Positions 37,201 through 45,858 of a stretch of 64,000 bases of DNA are shown in pieces. This DNA is from Fragilaria crotonensis (lineage: Eukaryota; Bacillariophyta; Fragilariophyceae; Fragilariales; Fragilariaceae). Where the stretch lies: the NCBI GenBank assembly GCA_022925895.1, contig JAKSYS010000063.1:62001-126000 (forward strand), given 5' to 3'. Position numbers and translations under genes: made by a program. Below the pieces are notes generated by a model. The model saw only the letters and a program-made list of their open reading frames with translations, searched no databases and was not told the DNA's origin. Numbering within the stretch: position 1 is the stretch's first letter; each line of letters begins with the position of its first letter.

Positions 37201-38782
37201 AGGTTCAGAAGAAATTCAGGTTGCTGCACTTGCGAAAATCAAGGGGTGTTGGGTAGTGCTTGTGCAGTCTCAGGATTCCACATCCAGTCAGTTTTCCAAG
37301 TCGTCCCCTGAGGAGGACCGAAGTGTAACCATGATAAGTACGTATCCCTTCGCCGATCCGGGCTCGGAATGGACAACGGAGTCAAAGTGTGCGTCGGAAG
37401 CGCGGGCGGCTCTTCCTGAGTCCGGATGCACTGAGGAACCGAACGGACACAGCGAACACTGTCGATTCTATGTCAGATGTCTCTCTCAGGATCCTCTGTC
37501 ACGAAAGAAGATCAAGGTCTCGACCGTCGAAAGAAGTTTTCAAGACGTCATAGGTCTTTTCATCGATGTACTAGAATGTGTCCGCGAAATTCCAGATAAG
37601 GCTCCTCCGAAAACTGTGGACGATCTCCGAGATGCTGTAGCTGGCATGAATGATGACCTTGCCAGTAGTCTAGGCATCTCTCCTATTGACATTGTCAAGT
37701 TAACTGGCGAGCTTCTTGGTGGTCTGCTAAGCGCGTCTTCTTCCTTTCGCGATGTCCCAAAGTATCACGACTATGAATGTAAGCCCTCTTCGTCTGTGTC
37801 TTCCCGTGTGTCGTACCTTATCTATTCTGACTTGCCTTACTCTCGTGTTCCAGGCGAAGTTCTGACTGAATTTCTGAATGCAGCTCTTCAATCTCCATTG
37901 CCCATCAGCGCCTGCATGGCAGTGCTTGAGTTCCTCGACATCGTTGATGCAGGCGTAATGCCAATCGACGAGAACGGAAAGGAGGCTTCCATGGCACTCA
38001 TCGCACACTCGAAGCAACGCGGTACTGAAAACGAACCGTTAGACAGGGCTCCTGAGATAGTGGCCTTGACCGCCTCCTGTCTTACACATTTGCTTAGGGC
38101 AGAGGCAAGCGGCGTACTTGCGCAGAAGCTTGGACACGCTGTGGAACAGAAAGTCGAGAAGAAGGCACACAGCTTTCGTAGATCGACAACTATGCCAACT
38201 ACCGTTCCCTTTCTCGAACCACTACTGCCGTTCTCGATAACAGAAGGCTTGAGAGATGCCGTACACGACGCGTTGAAAAATGTAATGACAGAGCGCGATG
38301 AAGCCCAAGCATCGCTGATCGCGAGCAGTCTTTCGCATCTTCACGAAGTCGAGCGCGAGCGCAAACATGGAGACCTTGCGAAGAAGAAACTGCTTGCAGC
38401 TGAGGCGGAAACCAAACGACTCCAACAGGGAGGTTTGTTTGCTGAACGATTCAAGGACCCACGTGGTTGTCAAGAATGGAAGGATGCCCAAAAGCATTTG
38501 GAAGAAATGGTGAAGAATGCGGATAATGAAATCAAGGCCCTTTCGCAACAGCTGGCTCGTGAGGCTGCTGACAAGACGGCGGCCAAACTGGAAGCCTATC
38601 GGCTGGAGGATAGCATGAAACATGTACGCGCTTCAGATTTGGCAGAAAAGAAAGCCCTCGCGGACGAGCTTCGCAAGGCACGTGAACTGGTGGAGGAGTT
38701 GAAGGAGAAGGCCCGCGTTAGTGGCGAGGAAGTCAAGCGTCTGAAGGAAATATTGTCAGCCCAGGCACAGGATGGCACCTGA
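31269..38782 (+). CDS. Chorein/VPS13-type bridge-like lipid-transfer protein with PH, PX-like and coiled-coil parts
   Basis: Three exons: 31269-31313, 31437-35804 and 35873-38782, joined by canonical GT-AG introns of 123 and 68 bp. All joins keep frame, giving about 2440 residues. The N-terminus (MEQFVLGIFQEELSK joined to VLVGFKKEQVDANLLNGKG, then PFIQLESIRVSKLGF) matches the chorein-N opening of VPS13/BLTP proteins, which form hydrophobic grooves that move lipids between organelle membranes at contact sites. The body is the expected long beta-rich groove with an acidic insert near residue 310-390. A PH domain (about 1430-1540, GWLRVGG through LNRWLRELQKAV) spans the second intron. A PX-like region (about 1920-2165) and a C-terminal coiled coil (about 2270-2430) follow. 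A 75-nt in-frame GTAAG...CAG segment at 37779-37853 may be a fourth intron. It is shorter than classic VPS13; BLTP3-like proteins are the nearest comparison. Confidence 0.82.
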
Positions 38783-39182
38783 CTAACTCGACAATCATCG
38801 ACTCATTCGCACCGTTGATGTTCAACGATGCTTCTCGTTTGTGGAGTGTGCCCCTAGCATAATGATATGATACCAGGTAATGACTTAATTGTGGCTAGTC
38901 GAGCCCGGAACATGGTCGACCTGTTATAAATGCGTGATGGGTGATGGGTGACGGGTATCACAGCGGACTACCATGGTACCGTACTTCGGTAGGCTTTTTG
39001 TCGGTAGTTCATTCCCGTGAGGCTATAATCGTACGTGTACCTGGTAATCCAGTTGTGTATTTCAGTTCTCGGTCCAGTACAATGTACGCTTGAGCGCTCG
39101 GACTTTCGAACATCTCCTCGTATACGTACAAGGCCGTTAAACAGAACGCTCACAACTGAGAACTATGCAAACAGTATGCATT
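38783..39182. other. Intergenic, GTAC-containing
   Basis: Downstream of the bridge-like protein gene. GTGATGGGTGA repeats at 38935-38955 and several GTAC words are present, with no gene recognised. Confidence 0.6.
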
Positions 39183-40090
39183 TATCCTACTATATTATAA
39201 ACTAGTGGGTACCTCCCAATTGGTCGGACTTTTGGAATACGTGTACGGTATGGGTTGTGCACGGTTGTGTGTACTGTTTGTACAGTTCAGTACTATACGC
39301 AAGTAGTGCAGTACCCCAGAGTGGTCATACTCCGTAACAGACGCACGCACTGACGCAACTACGTATATGCAAATCTTACCGACATCGCTTACGGAGTACT
39401 CCAGTATGCATGTATGACATATATCATACTCCGAGTATGAGACAGTATTCATTTGATCCAGTACCCCAGAGTGGTCATACTCCGTAACAGACGGACGCAC
39501 GCACGCACACACGCACACAATTAATCCTACTATATTATAAATTAATTGTGTGCGTGTGTGTTCGTCCATCTGTTACTGGTATGACCCTCTGAACTGAATG
39601 AAATGAATACTGTCTGAATTTCACTTCGCCAGGTTGAGTACTGAAAGTAAACAGTAACAGTAAAAGTAGTGGTACGGAGTACGACCAGGTTGGGGGTACT
39701 GTACGTCCAGTTTCCTGTAGTAGACACTCCGATCAAATGTGAGGTACCCACTAGTTTATAATATAGTAGGATTAATTGTGTGCGTGTGTGAGTGCGTGCG
39801 TCCGTCTGTTACGGAGTATGACCACTCTGGGGTACTGGATCAAATGAATACTGTCTCATACTCGGAGCATAAATGTCATACATGCATACTGGAGTACTCC
39901 GTACGCGATGTCGGTAAGATTTGCATATACGTACATGCGTCAGTGCGTGCGTCTGTTACGGAGTAGGACCACTCTGGGGTACTGCACTACTTGCGTATAG
40001 TACTGAACTGTACAAACAGTACACACAACCGTGCACAACCCATACCGTACACGTATTCCAAAAGTCCGACCAATTGGGAGGTACCCACTA
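39183..40090. repeat. Large inverted repeat, arms about 333 bp, spacer about 216 bp
   Basis: The arm 39208-39540 is the reverse complement of 39757-40088 with few differences; both share GTGGGTACCTCCCAATTGG, TTGGAATACGTGTACGG and GTACCCCAGAGTGGTC. The boundary word CTAGTTTATAATATAGTAGG occurs at the outer left end, at both sides of the spacer, and in modified form beyond the pogo-like insertion. No protein is encoded. It could be a foldback transposon or a rearranged pair of repeats. Confidence 0.85.
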
Positions 40091-40274
40091 CCGTAAAAGG
40101 CGTTAGTTAAGCTCCAGGAATTGTACATGATTTTTGCAAAATGGAGCTTATCTTCCGTATTTTATCTTTTTCTTGGGTGTACAAGATTCCGTCTAATTAC
40201 TGTACGAAGATTAATTCGATTACTTTTTTAACGTTCGCTTTCTTCTAGTTGATTTTACCGTTATCGCCGTAACA

Positions 40275-41639
40275 ATGTACGACAGCAATGCCGCGCCAAT
40301 ATTTTATCATGATTTCTCATTTCTTATCAAAGTAAATGCAACGATGAGTCCGGAAACCGAAGTACTCACAACACCCCCACGCATGCAAGAAGTCAGCATG
40401 AGGCAAAACAACGAAGTTGAGGCACCACCACTGTTGCCTGCAAAGCGCAGGCGCTTCACAATCCAAGAAAAACTTGGACTTCTTCGTGCTGCACAGAGGC
40501 TCATAGATACTGGTATGAGTCAACGTGCAGCATGCGAAGAACTGAACATACACCATACAATGTACGGCGTATGGAAGAAACAAGTTGAAGCCATGGTGGA
40601 CAGAAAGAACATGAGGTCAAAGAGCCTATGTTTGGGCCGTGTTTCTTGTTTGGCATCACATCAAGAGGAGCTCTTGCGATTCATCTTTGAACTTCGAGAG
40701 CAAGGAATGGCGGTTTCGGTGTCCATGGTGATGTTAAAGGCAGCCCAAATTTCTCCAGAGTTTGCTTTGAAATCAAGATTGGCTATGTATTGCTCTGCCC
40801 GAAGGTTTGTCCGAAGCCAAGGTCTTGTCTTTCGCCTCGGCACTAATGAATCTCAACGCTCGCCCGCAGAGACCGCAGCAGAGGCGTTGGATTTTATGAA
40901 TAATGCAGCACGCCCAAAAGTGAAGGATCAGCCCGGACGACACCCTGATTTCATCTTGAATATGGATCAGACACCAATCCCATTCACCTACAATTCAAGA
41001 AAGACGTTAGAAATAGTTGGGCGGAAAACTGTACACGTGAGAAAGTCAACAAACGATACGAAACGCGCCACATTTGCAATGACCGTCACTGCTTCAGGCA
41101 AGCTACTGAAGCCTTTACTTGTTTTCAAGGGTGCCCGCAATGGTCGTATTGTGCAGCGCGAGTTCCCGGCATTCCCAAATGACATGCTTTACTCATGCCA
41201 GCCAAATGCCTGGATGGACGAGGAGGTAATGCTTATGTGGGTGGAGCAAGTTCTTGGCCCATACGTGTCAACCGCACCAGATGGTGTGGTGCCGATTCTG
41301 TTCTTGGACTCCTACCGCTGCCACATGATGGCTTCGGTGGTAACCAGAATTCAGGACTTAGGTGTAGAGGTTGAGAACATACCAGGAGGGTGCACTGGCC
41401 TCTGTCAACCTGTTGATGTCGGCGTCAATAAACCATTCAAGAACCGTATTCGAGAACAATGGGAGGCGTGGATGATCGAAGAAGGGCTGGCAAGTGGCAC
41501 AACTTCGCCACCGACAAGAGAAAACATTGTACGATGGACTCAGCATGCATCAAACGCATTACCACAAGAAATGATCCGCAATGCATGGAGGCATGGTGAC
41601 TACACGTGGTTTCCCAATGAAGAACCCGTCAACAATTAG
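40275..41639 (+). CDS. Pogo/DDE_1-type transposase
   Basis: 454 residues with no internal stop. An alternative start is Met24 at 40344. Residues about 55-110 form a CENP-B/Psq-type helix-turn-helix (KRRRFTIQEKLGLLRAAQ, then MSQRAACEELNI) that would bind the terminal repeats. The catalytic aspartates are recognisable as LNMDQTPIPF, LFLDSYRCH and CQPVDVGVNKPFK, the order and spacing of the DDE_1 family used by pogo, Tigger and Jerky-like elements for cut-and-paste transposition into TA. Length and motif completeness suggest it is intact, hence a recent arrival. Confidence 0.9.
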   Translation: MYDSNAAPIFYHDFSFLIKVNATMSPETEVLTTPPRMQEVSMRQNNEVEAPPLLPAKRRRFTIQEKLGLLRAAQRLIDTGMSQRAACEELNIHHTMYGVWKKQVEAMVDRKNMRSKSLCLGRVSCLASHQEELLRFIFELREQGMAVSVSMVMLKAAQISPEFALKSRLAMYCSARRFVRSQGLVFRLGTNESQRSPAETAAEALDFMNNAARPKVKDQPGRHPDFILNMDQTPIPFTYNSRKTLEIVGRKTVHVRKSTNDTKRATFAMTVTASGKLLKPLLVFKGARNGRIVQREFPAFPNDMLYSCQPNAWMDEEVMLMWVEQVLGPYVSTAPDGVVPILFLDSYRCHMMASVVTRIQDLGVEVENIPGGCTGLCQPVDVGVNKPFKNRIREQWEAWMIEEGLASGTTSPPTRENIVRWTQHASNALPQEMIRNAWRHGDYTWFPNEEPVNN

Positions 41640-42021
41640 AATAGTAGTAGAATTAGTAAATGGTACTTAGTAGTAGAACGATCACGACTACATAAAGTTC
41701 ATATTGTTAGCGACAACTGTTACTCTGCTGTTTGCGTCAATCCGCATCTTCTTCCTCATCATGATGATAGTCTTTGCTCATCGCGACTATCATCGCTATA
41801 AATTACATACTCCGTCCTTGGCGTATCTAACATCTAACTGCTCCTTCTCGATTGGTTACGCGACAATTTTTGTCTTCTTCTTTGCTGCCGCAGGTGGAAT
41901 TGATGTCGGTGCCTGCGAATCCGAATTGTCAGCCAGTGTCCTTTTGCCGCATTTGAAGTCTTCTTTCTACGAATACTTTGCTTCTCAGACACAGGTGTTT
42001 CGTATTCTTCGTGGTTTCTTG

Positions 42022-42714
42022 TCAGTGAATCATCATTTTTCTTTTTGAGGAATGTTTCTTCGTTACATTTTGTCGCTTCTCAGACACAGGTGTGCAACAA
42101 TGTTCTTCAGAATTGTTTTGTGCAGGTGCAGGGGGCATCGCTGCTGCAGAAGGCGCTTGAAAAGTTGAATGATGCTCGCCATTACTATGGTCACGTGACG
42201 AATTGTTTGTATCGTCGTTGCCAGCAATATTCTCACTGACTTCTATAGCTTGTCCCTCCTCCTCTTCCTCCTCCTCCTTTTCAAGAACCTCTCTCTGGGC
42301 AACAATTCTGTTGACATTTGCTGTCGCCGGCATTGACATTGGTGAAATCACAGCAGCAAGACAACAACCCATATTGTGGCGACATTTTTTTCTCTTGATA
42401 GGACTGTCACTTGTGATGGAGTACACTTCCGTTACCTGAGCCAGAACGCCATCAAAAGACTTTGCATGTGCCACAAAGTGACGTTGCAGAAAACCCACAC
42501 GACACTGATCAATTCCATCCGATACAAGGTAAGCTGCAATTGCAGTCTCTTCGTGTCCGTTACTGTTCAAAATTTGAACCTTCCGGAGCCTAACAACGAC
42601 ATCATCATCCAATACAGAGCCACACACGTCATGCTGATCACATGATCGACCATTAGTGCTGGCTTCGATGCCAACAATTTCAACCGTTATCCCAGTGGGG
42701 TGATGGATTGGCAT
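42022..42714 (-). CDS. Second ORF of the pogo-like element, function unknown
   Basis: The ATG at 42714 gives 230 residues. A longer reading to 42747 would need a GTG start. The N-terminal half looks like a compact folded domain with Cys and His (NGRSCDQHDVCGSVLDDDV, RLRKVQI, DGIDQCRVGFLQRHF, KSFDGVLAQVTEVY). The middle has CRHNMGCCLAA and an acidic run of Glu, and the tail is polar with a final basic stretch (KKHSSKRKM). It is transcribed towards the transposase gene from the opposite end of the element. Its openness across the whole length, with a domain-like N-terminus, argues that it is a real accessory gene. I do not recognise a named family; DNA binding or protein partnering is only a guess. 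Confidence 0.65.
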   Translation of the reverse strand: MPIHHPTGITVEIVGIEASTNGRSCDQHDVCGSVLDDDVVVRLRKVQILNSNGHEETAIAAYLVSDGIDQCRVGFLQRHFVAHAKSFDGVLAQVTEVYSITSDSPIKRKKCRHNMGCCLAAVISPMSMPATANVNRIVAQREVLEKEEEEEEEGQAIEVSENIAGNDDTNNSSRDHSNGEHHSTFQAPSAAAMPPAPAQNNSEEHCCTPVSEKRQNVTKKHSSKRKMMIH

Positions 42715-42937
42715 GCTTTCGAAATGCAATGATTCTTGTTCTTGCACCAGTCAGAAGCACATGGCTTCTGTGGTACGTGTGTAGTATTCGTAGTATGAAA
42801 ATTGGCTCTAGAAGATTTTCTACTTGTGCCAGGGAGTGGAGCTTATCGCCCGAAAGTTTTCAATTCTATGATGTACATAAGATTCCGTCGTTTGGAGCTT
42901 AACTACAGGCTGAGCTTAACTTACGCCTTTTACGGTA

Positions 42938-43300
42938 GTTTTATATGAATACATGCATGCATGATGCATGCACCATACATCTAGCTAGTACTCTACCTGG
43001 TACAATTTGTAGTACGGTCCACACAAACTCCATCTCCTTCATATGCAGTAGGCAAGTAGGTACGTCCCACTTTCCTATGATCATATAAATATGCATATAT
43101 CATATGCATACTGCACGCAAGATACAGTACAAGTGCAGATCCGTATGCCAGACGTCGTAAGTTCATACTCAGTACGTACCAGTTACTAAAACCTAAATCT
43201 CCGCCACAGGACGTCGTCAATTGTCCATCATTCCTATAGCACATTCATACAATCAAGGGTTGTCGTAGTTAGTGCAAGGCTAACATCGTCTATAAACACC
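42938..43300. promoter_or_regulatory. Intergenic with the RPL12 promoter region
   Basis: Contains GTAC-rich and ATGCAT/CATATG palindromic words (42950-43130). A TATAAAC box-like word at 43291-43297 lies just ahead of the RPL12 start, but it is so close to the ATG that it is unlikely to be a functional TATA box. Confidence 0.4.
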
Positions 43301-43898
43301 ATGGGCCCTCCTCCTTCTGATGATGTCAAGATTGGTAGGTACTTGGAGTAGATTACAATGAACGTAGACGGTGGTTGCAGGCTGCAGGGACTCATCTCCA
43401 ATCGCTAATATCTTTCATCTTGCCTCTTTCGCCTCAGTGATTATGCGCACCGTCGGTGGCGAAATTGGTTCCGCGTCATCGCTCGCTCCTAAGATTGGTC
43501 CTCTCGGTCTTTCCCCAAAGAAGGTTGGAGAAGATATCCAGAAGGCCACCATGGACTGGAAGGGCTTGAATGTGACTGTCAAGCTTACTGTTGTCAATCG
43601 TCAGGCTACTGTTTCCATGATCCCTGCCGCCTCCTCCCTCGTCATGAAGGCTCTTAACGAACCTGTCCGTGATCGTAAGAAGGTGAAGAACGTCAAGCAT
43701 GATGGTAACTTGACTCTTGATCAGATTATCGATATTGCCCGTCAGATGCGCGACCGCTCCATGGCCCGCACTTTGGCTGGTACGGTTAAGGAAATTTTGG
43801 GTACTGCCAACTCGATTGGATGCACTGTGAATGGAGAGTCTCCTCGCGACGTGCAAGCCTCAATTGATGATGGTGAAGTCGAAATCCCAGAAGACTAA
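43301..43898 (+). CDS. RPL12: Large-subunit ribosomal protein uL11 (eukaryotic L12)
   Basis: Exon 1 43301-43334 and exon 2 43438-43898, joined across a GT-AG intron (GTAGGT donor, GCCTCAG acceptor), give 164 residues, the usual size for eukaryotic uL11. The join restores [16 protein letters not shown]. Landmarks are [22 protein letters not shown] (N-terminal domain that contacts the GTPase-associated rRNA) and the C-terminal rRNA-binding part with the [20 protein letters not shown] segment. The intron sits just after the first eleven codons, a common position in ribosomal protein genes. It acts in the 60S stalk base where translation factors dock. The gene converges on the menA-like gene, with only about 200 bp between the two stop codons. 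Confidence 0.97.
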
Positions 43899-44106
43899 TC
43901 GTGAGGTTTAGACTTGGACCGGCAGAGGGAATGTTTCTGGATACCCAACATCTGACACATGGGGAGAGAGCCCTGTTGTTGTATGAAATGATACCCCAGA
44001 TAGAACTCGTATTACATAGAATCTGCTATAAAGTACCAGGATTTGGTTTGACACAATACTTCTTCGTAGACGACGGGAAGCAAGATACTATATCTTTACT
44101 GGGAAC

Positions 44107-45183
44107 TCAAACCCGATCAACCGTAATAGCTATACTCTGAAGGATGCAATAAAGCAACTCGACGAACGCTGTCTTGCCCACAAAAGGATTCAAATCAGCG
44201 CCCTCCAGGGTCCACATGGCTTTCGTACACGTGATAGCGAGAGGGATGGTCAACAGCGGCAATGCAGCATACCACGACGACGACACGAAAGACTGCCGAA
44301 CGGCAATACCGTACGCTGTCAGGAGCAAGAAAGTGTACTCCAATTTACAAAATCGTGCCCCAAATCGAACTGCCAGCGTGCGCTTGTTGGCTTTGAGGTC
44401 AGTGTGACGGTCTCTCAAGTTATTGACGACAATAATGGCAGTCGATAGGAGTGCCGCAGGGAATGCGTGCACGGGTTGGAGGAGGGGAATGAGAGCCGTG
44501 AGCGACTCGTCGTCATGATTATTGTTGGTTCCATTGGAGCGCAAGGCAATGTACGGAATTGTCAACACTGCCACAAAACCAAAGTAGAGAAAGCAAAAGA
44601 CATCTCCCAGACCCCAATAGGCGATTGAAACCTTTCCCAAACCGATGTAGCCCAATGGATACGGGCCCCCTGTGTACGCCACCGCATTGAAACAGGACGA
44701 ACCCAGTATGCACCAAAACAAACGATCTGATGGTAAGAGCGGAATGGCAACGGCCAGGGCTAGCACAATGCAAGCGGTTGATGCACCAGCCGTTTGGGAA
44801 GGAGTCAACCACCCCCGCTGCGTGGCTCGTGCTTGTCCGACTCGCTCCACGGTATCGGCACCCTTAATGAAATCGGCATAATCGTTGTGTAAGTTTGTGG
44901 CGAGCTGAATTAATACGCAAAAGGAAAACCATCGTAGGAAGATTGGAACGTTGTCAGTCGTTGTTGTTGCCGGTGATGTCGCAGCGATCGAGTAGCCCAC
45001 AATACAGGGAGACAAGGAGGCCGTCAGCGTATGAGGTCGAGCGGCGAGTAGCCAAACTTTCCACATCGAGGGTCGCTCCGAATTTGCATTCGAGGCATGC
45101 CTTTTAATTTCATGTGCTTGTGCTGATGTGAGATGAATGGACTGCGACGGCGAATTCCTACTACTGGTAGCCCTATTTGCCAT
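44107..45183 (-). CDS. menA: 1,4-dihydroxy-2-naphthoate prenyltransferase (MenA/UbiA family)
   Basis: The ATG at 45183 gives 358 residues, typical for MenA. The polar N-terminus precedes LLAARPHTLTASLSPCIVGY, the usual MenA opening helix. The first aspartate-rich motif is NLHNDYADFIKGADTVERVG and the second is NNLRDRHTDLKANKRTLAVR; these bind Mg-diphosphate of the prenyl donor. About eight hydrophobic helices follow the UbiA fold. The enzyme attaches a polyprenyl or phytyl chain to 1,4-dihydroxy-2-naphthoate in menaquinone/phylloquinone synthesis, which in algae serves photosystem I. The N-terminus lacks an obvious signal peptide with a Phe motif, so the plastid location is not shown by sequence. 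A longer upstream presequence cannot be excluded. Confidence 0.92.
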   Translation of the reverse strand: MANRATSSRNSPSQSIHLTSAQAHEIKRHASNANSERPSMWKVWLLAARPHTLTASLSPCIVGYSIAATSPATTTTDNVPIFLRWFSFCVLIQLATNLHNDYADFIKGADTVERVGQARATQRGWLTPSQTAGASTACIVLALAVAIPLLPSDRLFWCILGSSCFNAVAYTGGPYPLGYIGLGKVSIAYWGLGDVFCFLYFGFVAVLTIPYIALRSNGTNNNHDDESLTALIPLLQPVHAFPAALLSTAIIVVNNLRDRHTDLKANKRTLAVRFGARFCKLEYTFLLLTAYGIAVRQSFVSSSWYAALPLLTIPLAITCTKAMWTLEGADLNPFVGKTAFVELLYCILQSIAITVDRV

Positions 45184-45516
45184 GGTTGGTTTGTCTGGTC
45201 AAGTCTCAGGAATGAACACAATTACTCCACTCAGTATCAGGAACTGAAGTATCCGGAATCCGTATTGTTTTATCAGAACTCAGAGTATGTTGTGTGTTGT
45301 ACTGTCGTGTCATAAACTCAATACCTCTGAGCGTCTGACGTGAAGGTATGTACAGATGTAACAAGCAAAACAAGCAACGAGGCGATGCCCGTGAAGTTCG
45401 ATGGATGGAACTTGTTGAACAAAAAGTGGACGGTGGATGCAAAAAAAACCATGTGAAAATGGATGAAGACTTTCTTGAAGATTCTTATTAGTTGTTGGAC
45501 TTCTTCACTTCAACCG

Positions 45517-45589
45517 TCTCGCTTAGCTCAGTTGGTAGAGCGCGGGACTGTTAATCCTGAGGCCATAGGTTCGATCCCTATAGCGAGAG
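45517..45589 (+). tRNA. trnN-GUU: tRNA-Asn (anticodon GUU)
   Basis: A 73-nt intronless cloverleaf. The acceptor stem TCTCGCT pairs perfectly with AGCGAGA, the D arm is GCTC/GAGC, the anticodon stem CGGGA/TCCTG has loop CTGTTAA, and the T arm ATAGG/CCTAT has loop TTCGATC. The discriminator base is G. The anticodon is at 45550-45552. Internal pol III boxes are TAGCTCAGTTGG (A) and GGTTCGATCCC (B), and a T-run terminator follows at 45594. Bases 45542-45556 are exactly complementary to the primer-binding site of the copia element at 53488. Confidence 0.97.
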
Positions 45590-45593
45590 TAGT

Positions 45594-45600
45594 ATTTTTT
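45594..45600 (+). terminator. Pol III T-run terminator of tRNA-Asn
   Basis: A run of T directly after AGTA, a few bases past the 3' end of the tRNA, as expected for RNA polymerase III termination. Confidence 0.8.
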
Positions 45601-45858
45601 GGAAAATTCCAACTTTCGTGCCATTTTGTTGCGGGGTTTATTTACATTAACGCATTTATTGTTGAGCAGTGTGTGTGTCCTTCATGAAAGCGCTCTTTGC
45701 AAAAACGCATTGACATACCTGTATGCATAGCGAAACATAGAAATACTAGAGCAGGTGGGCTTATTATGTATTTCACGTGAAAAGGGCAACAGTGGGTAGT
45801 CGAAGTCCTATGACAGAGGAAAATTTTGTCACTATTGTGGTTAACTTCTGTGACCTGA

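Larger units (their letters stand above)
40091..42935 (+). mobile_element. Complete-looking pogo-like (Tc1/mariner superfamily) DNA transposon
   Basis: The terminal inverted repeats begin CCGTAAAAGGCGT and continue AGTTAAGCTC, identical at both ends except one base. TA target duplications flank them (40089-40090 and 42936-42937). The element carries an intact 454-residue transposase on the plus strand and a second ORF on the minus strand, convergent and non-overlapping. The insertion lies in the right arm of the 39183-40090 inverted repeat, and intact copies of that arm show the empty TA site. Subterminal repeats of TTAAGCTC and of the AATTGTACATGAT / GATGTACATAAGAT type occur at both ends. 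Confidence 0.88.

Noticed and set aside
43291-43297. TATA box of RPL12
   Set aside because: TATAAAC is only a few bases ahead of the ATG, too near for a normal transcription start; kept only as a note in the intergenic entry.
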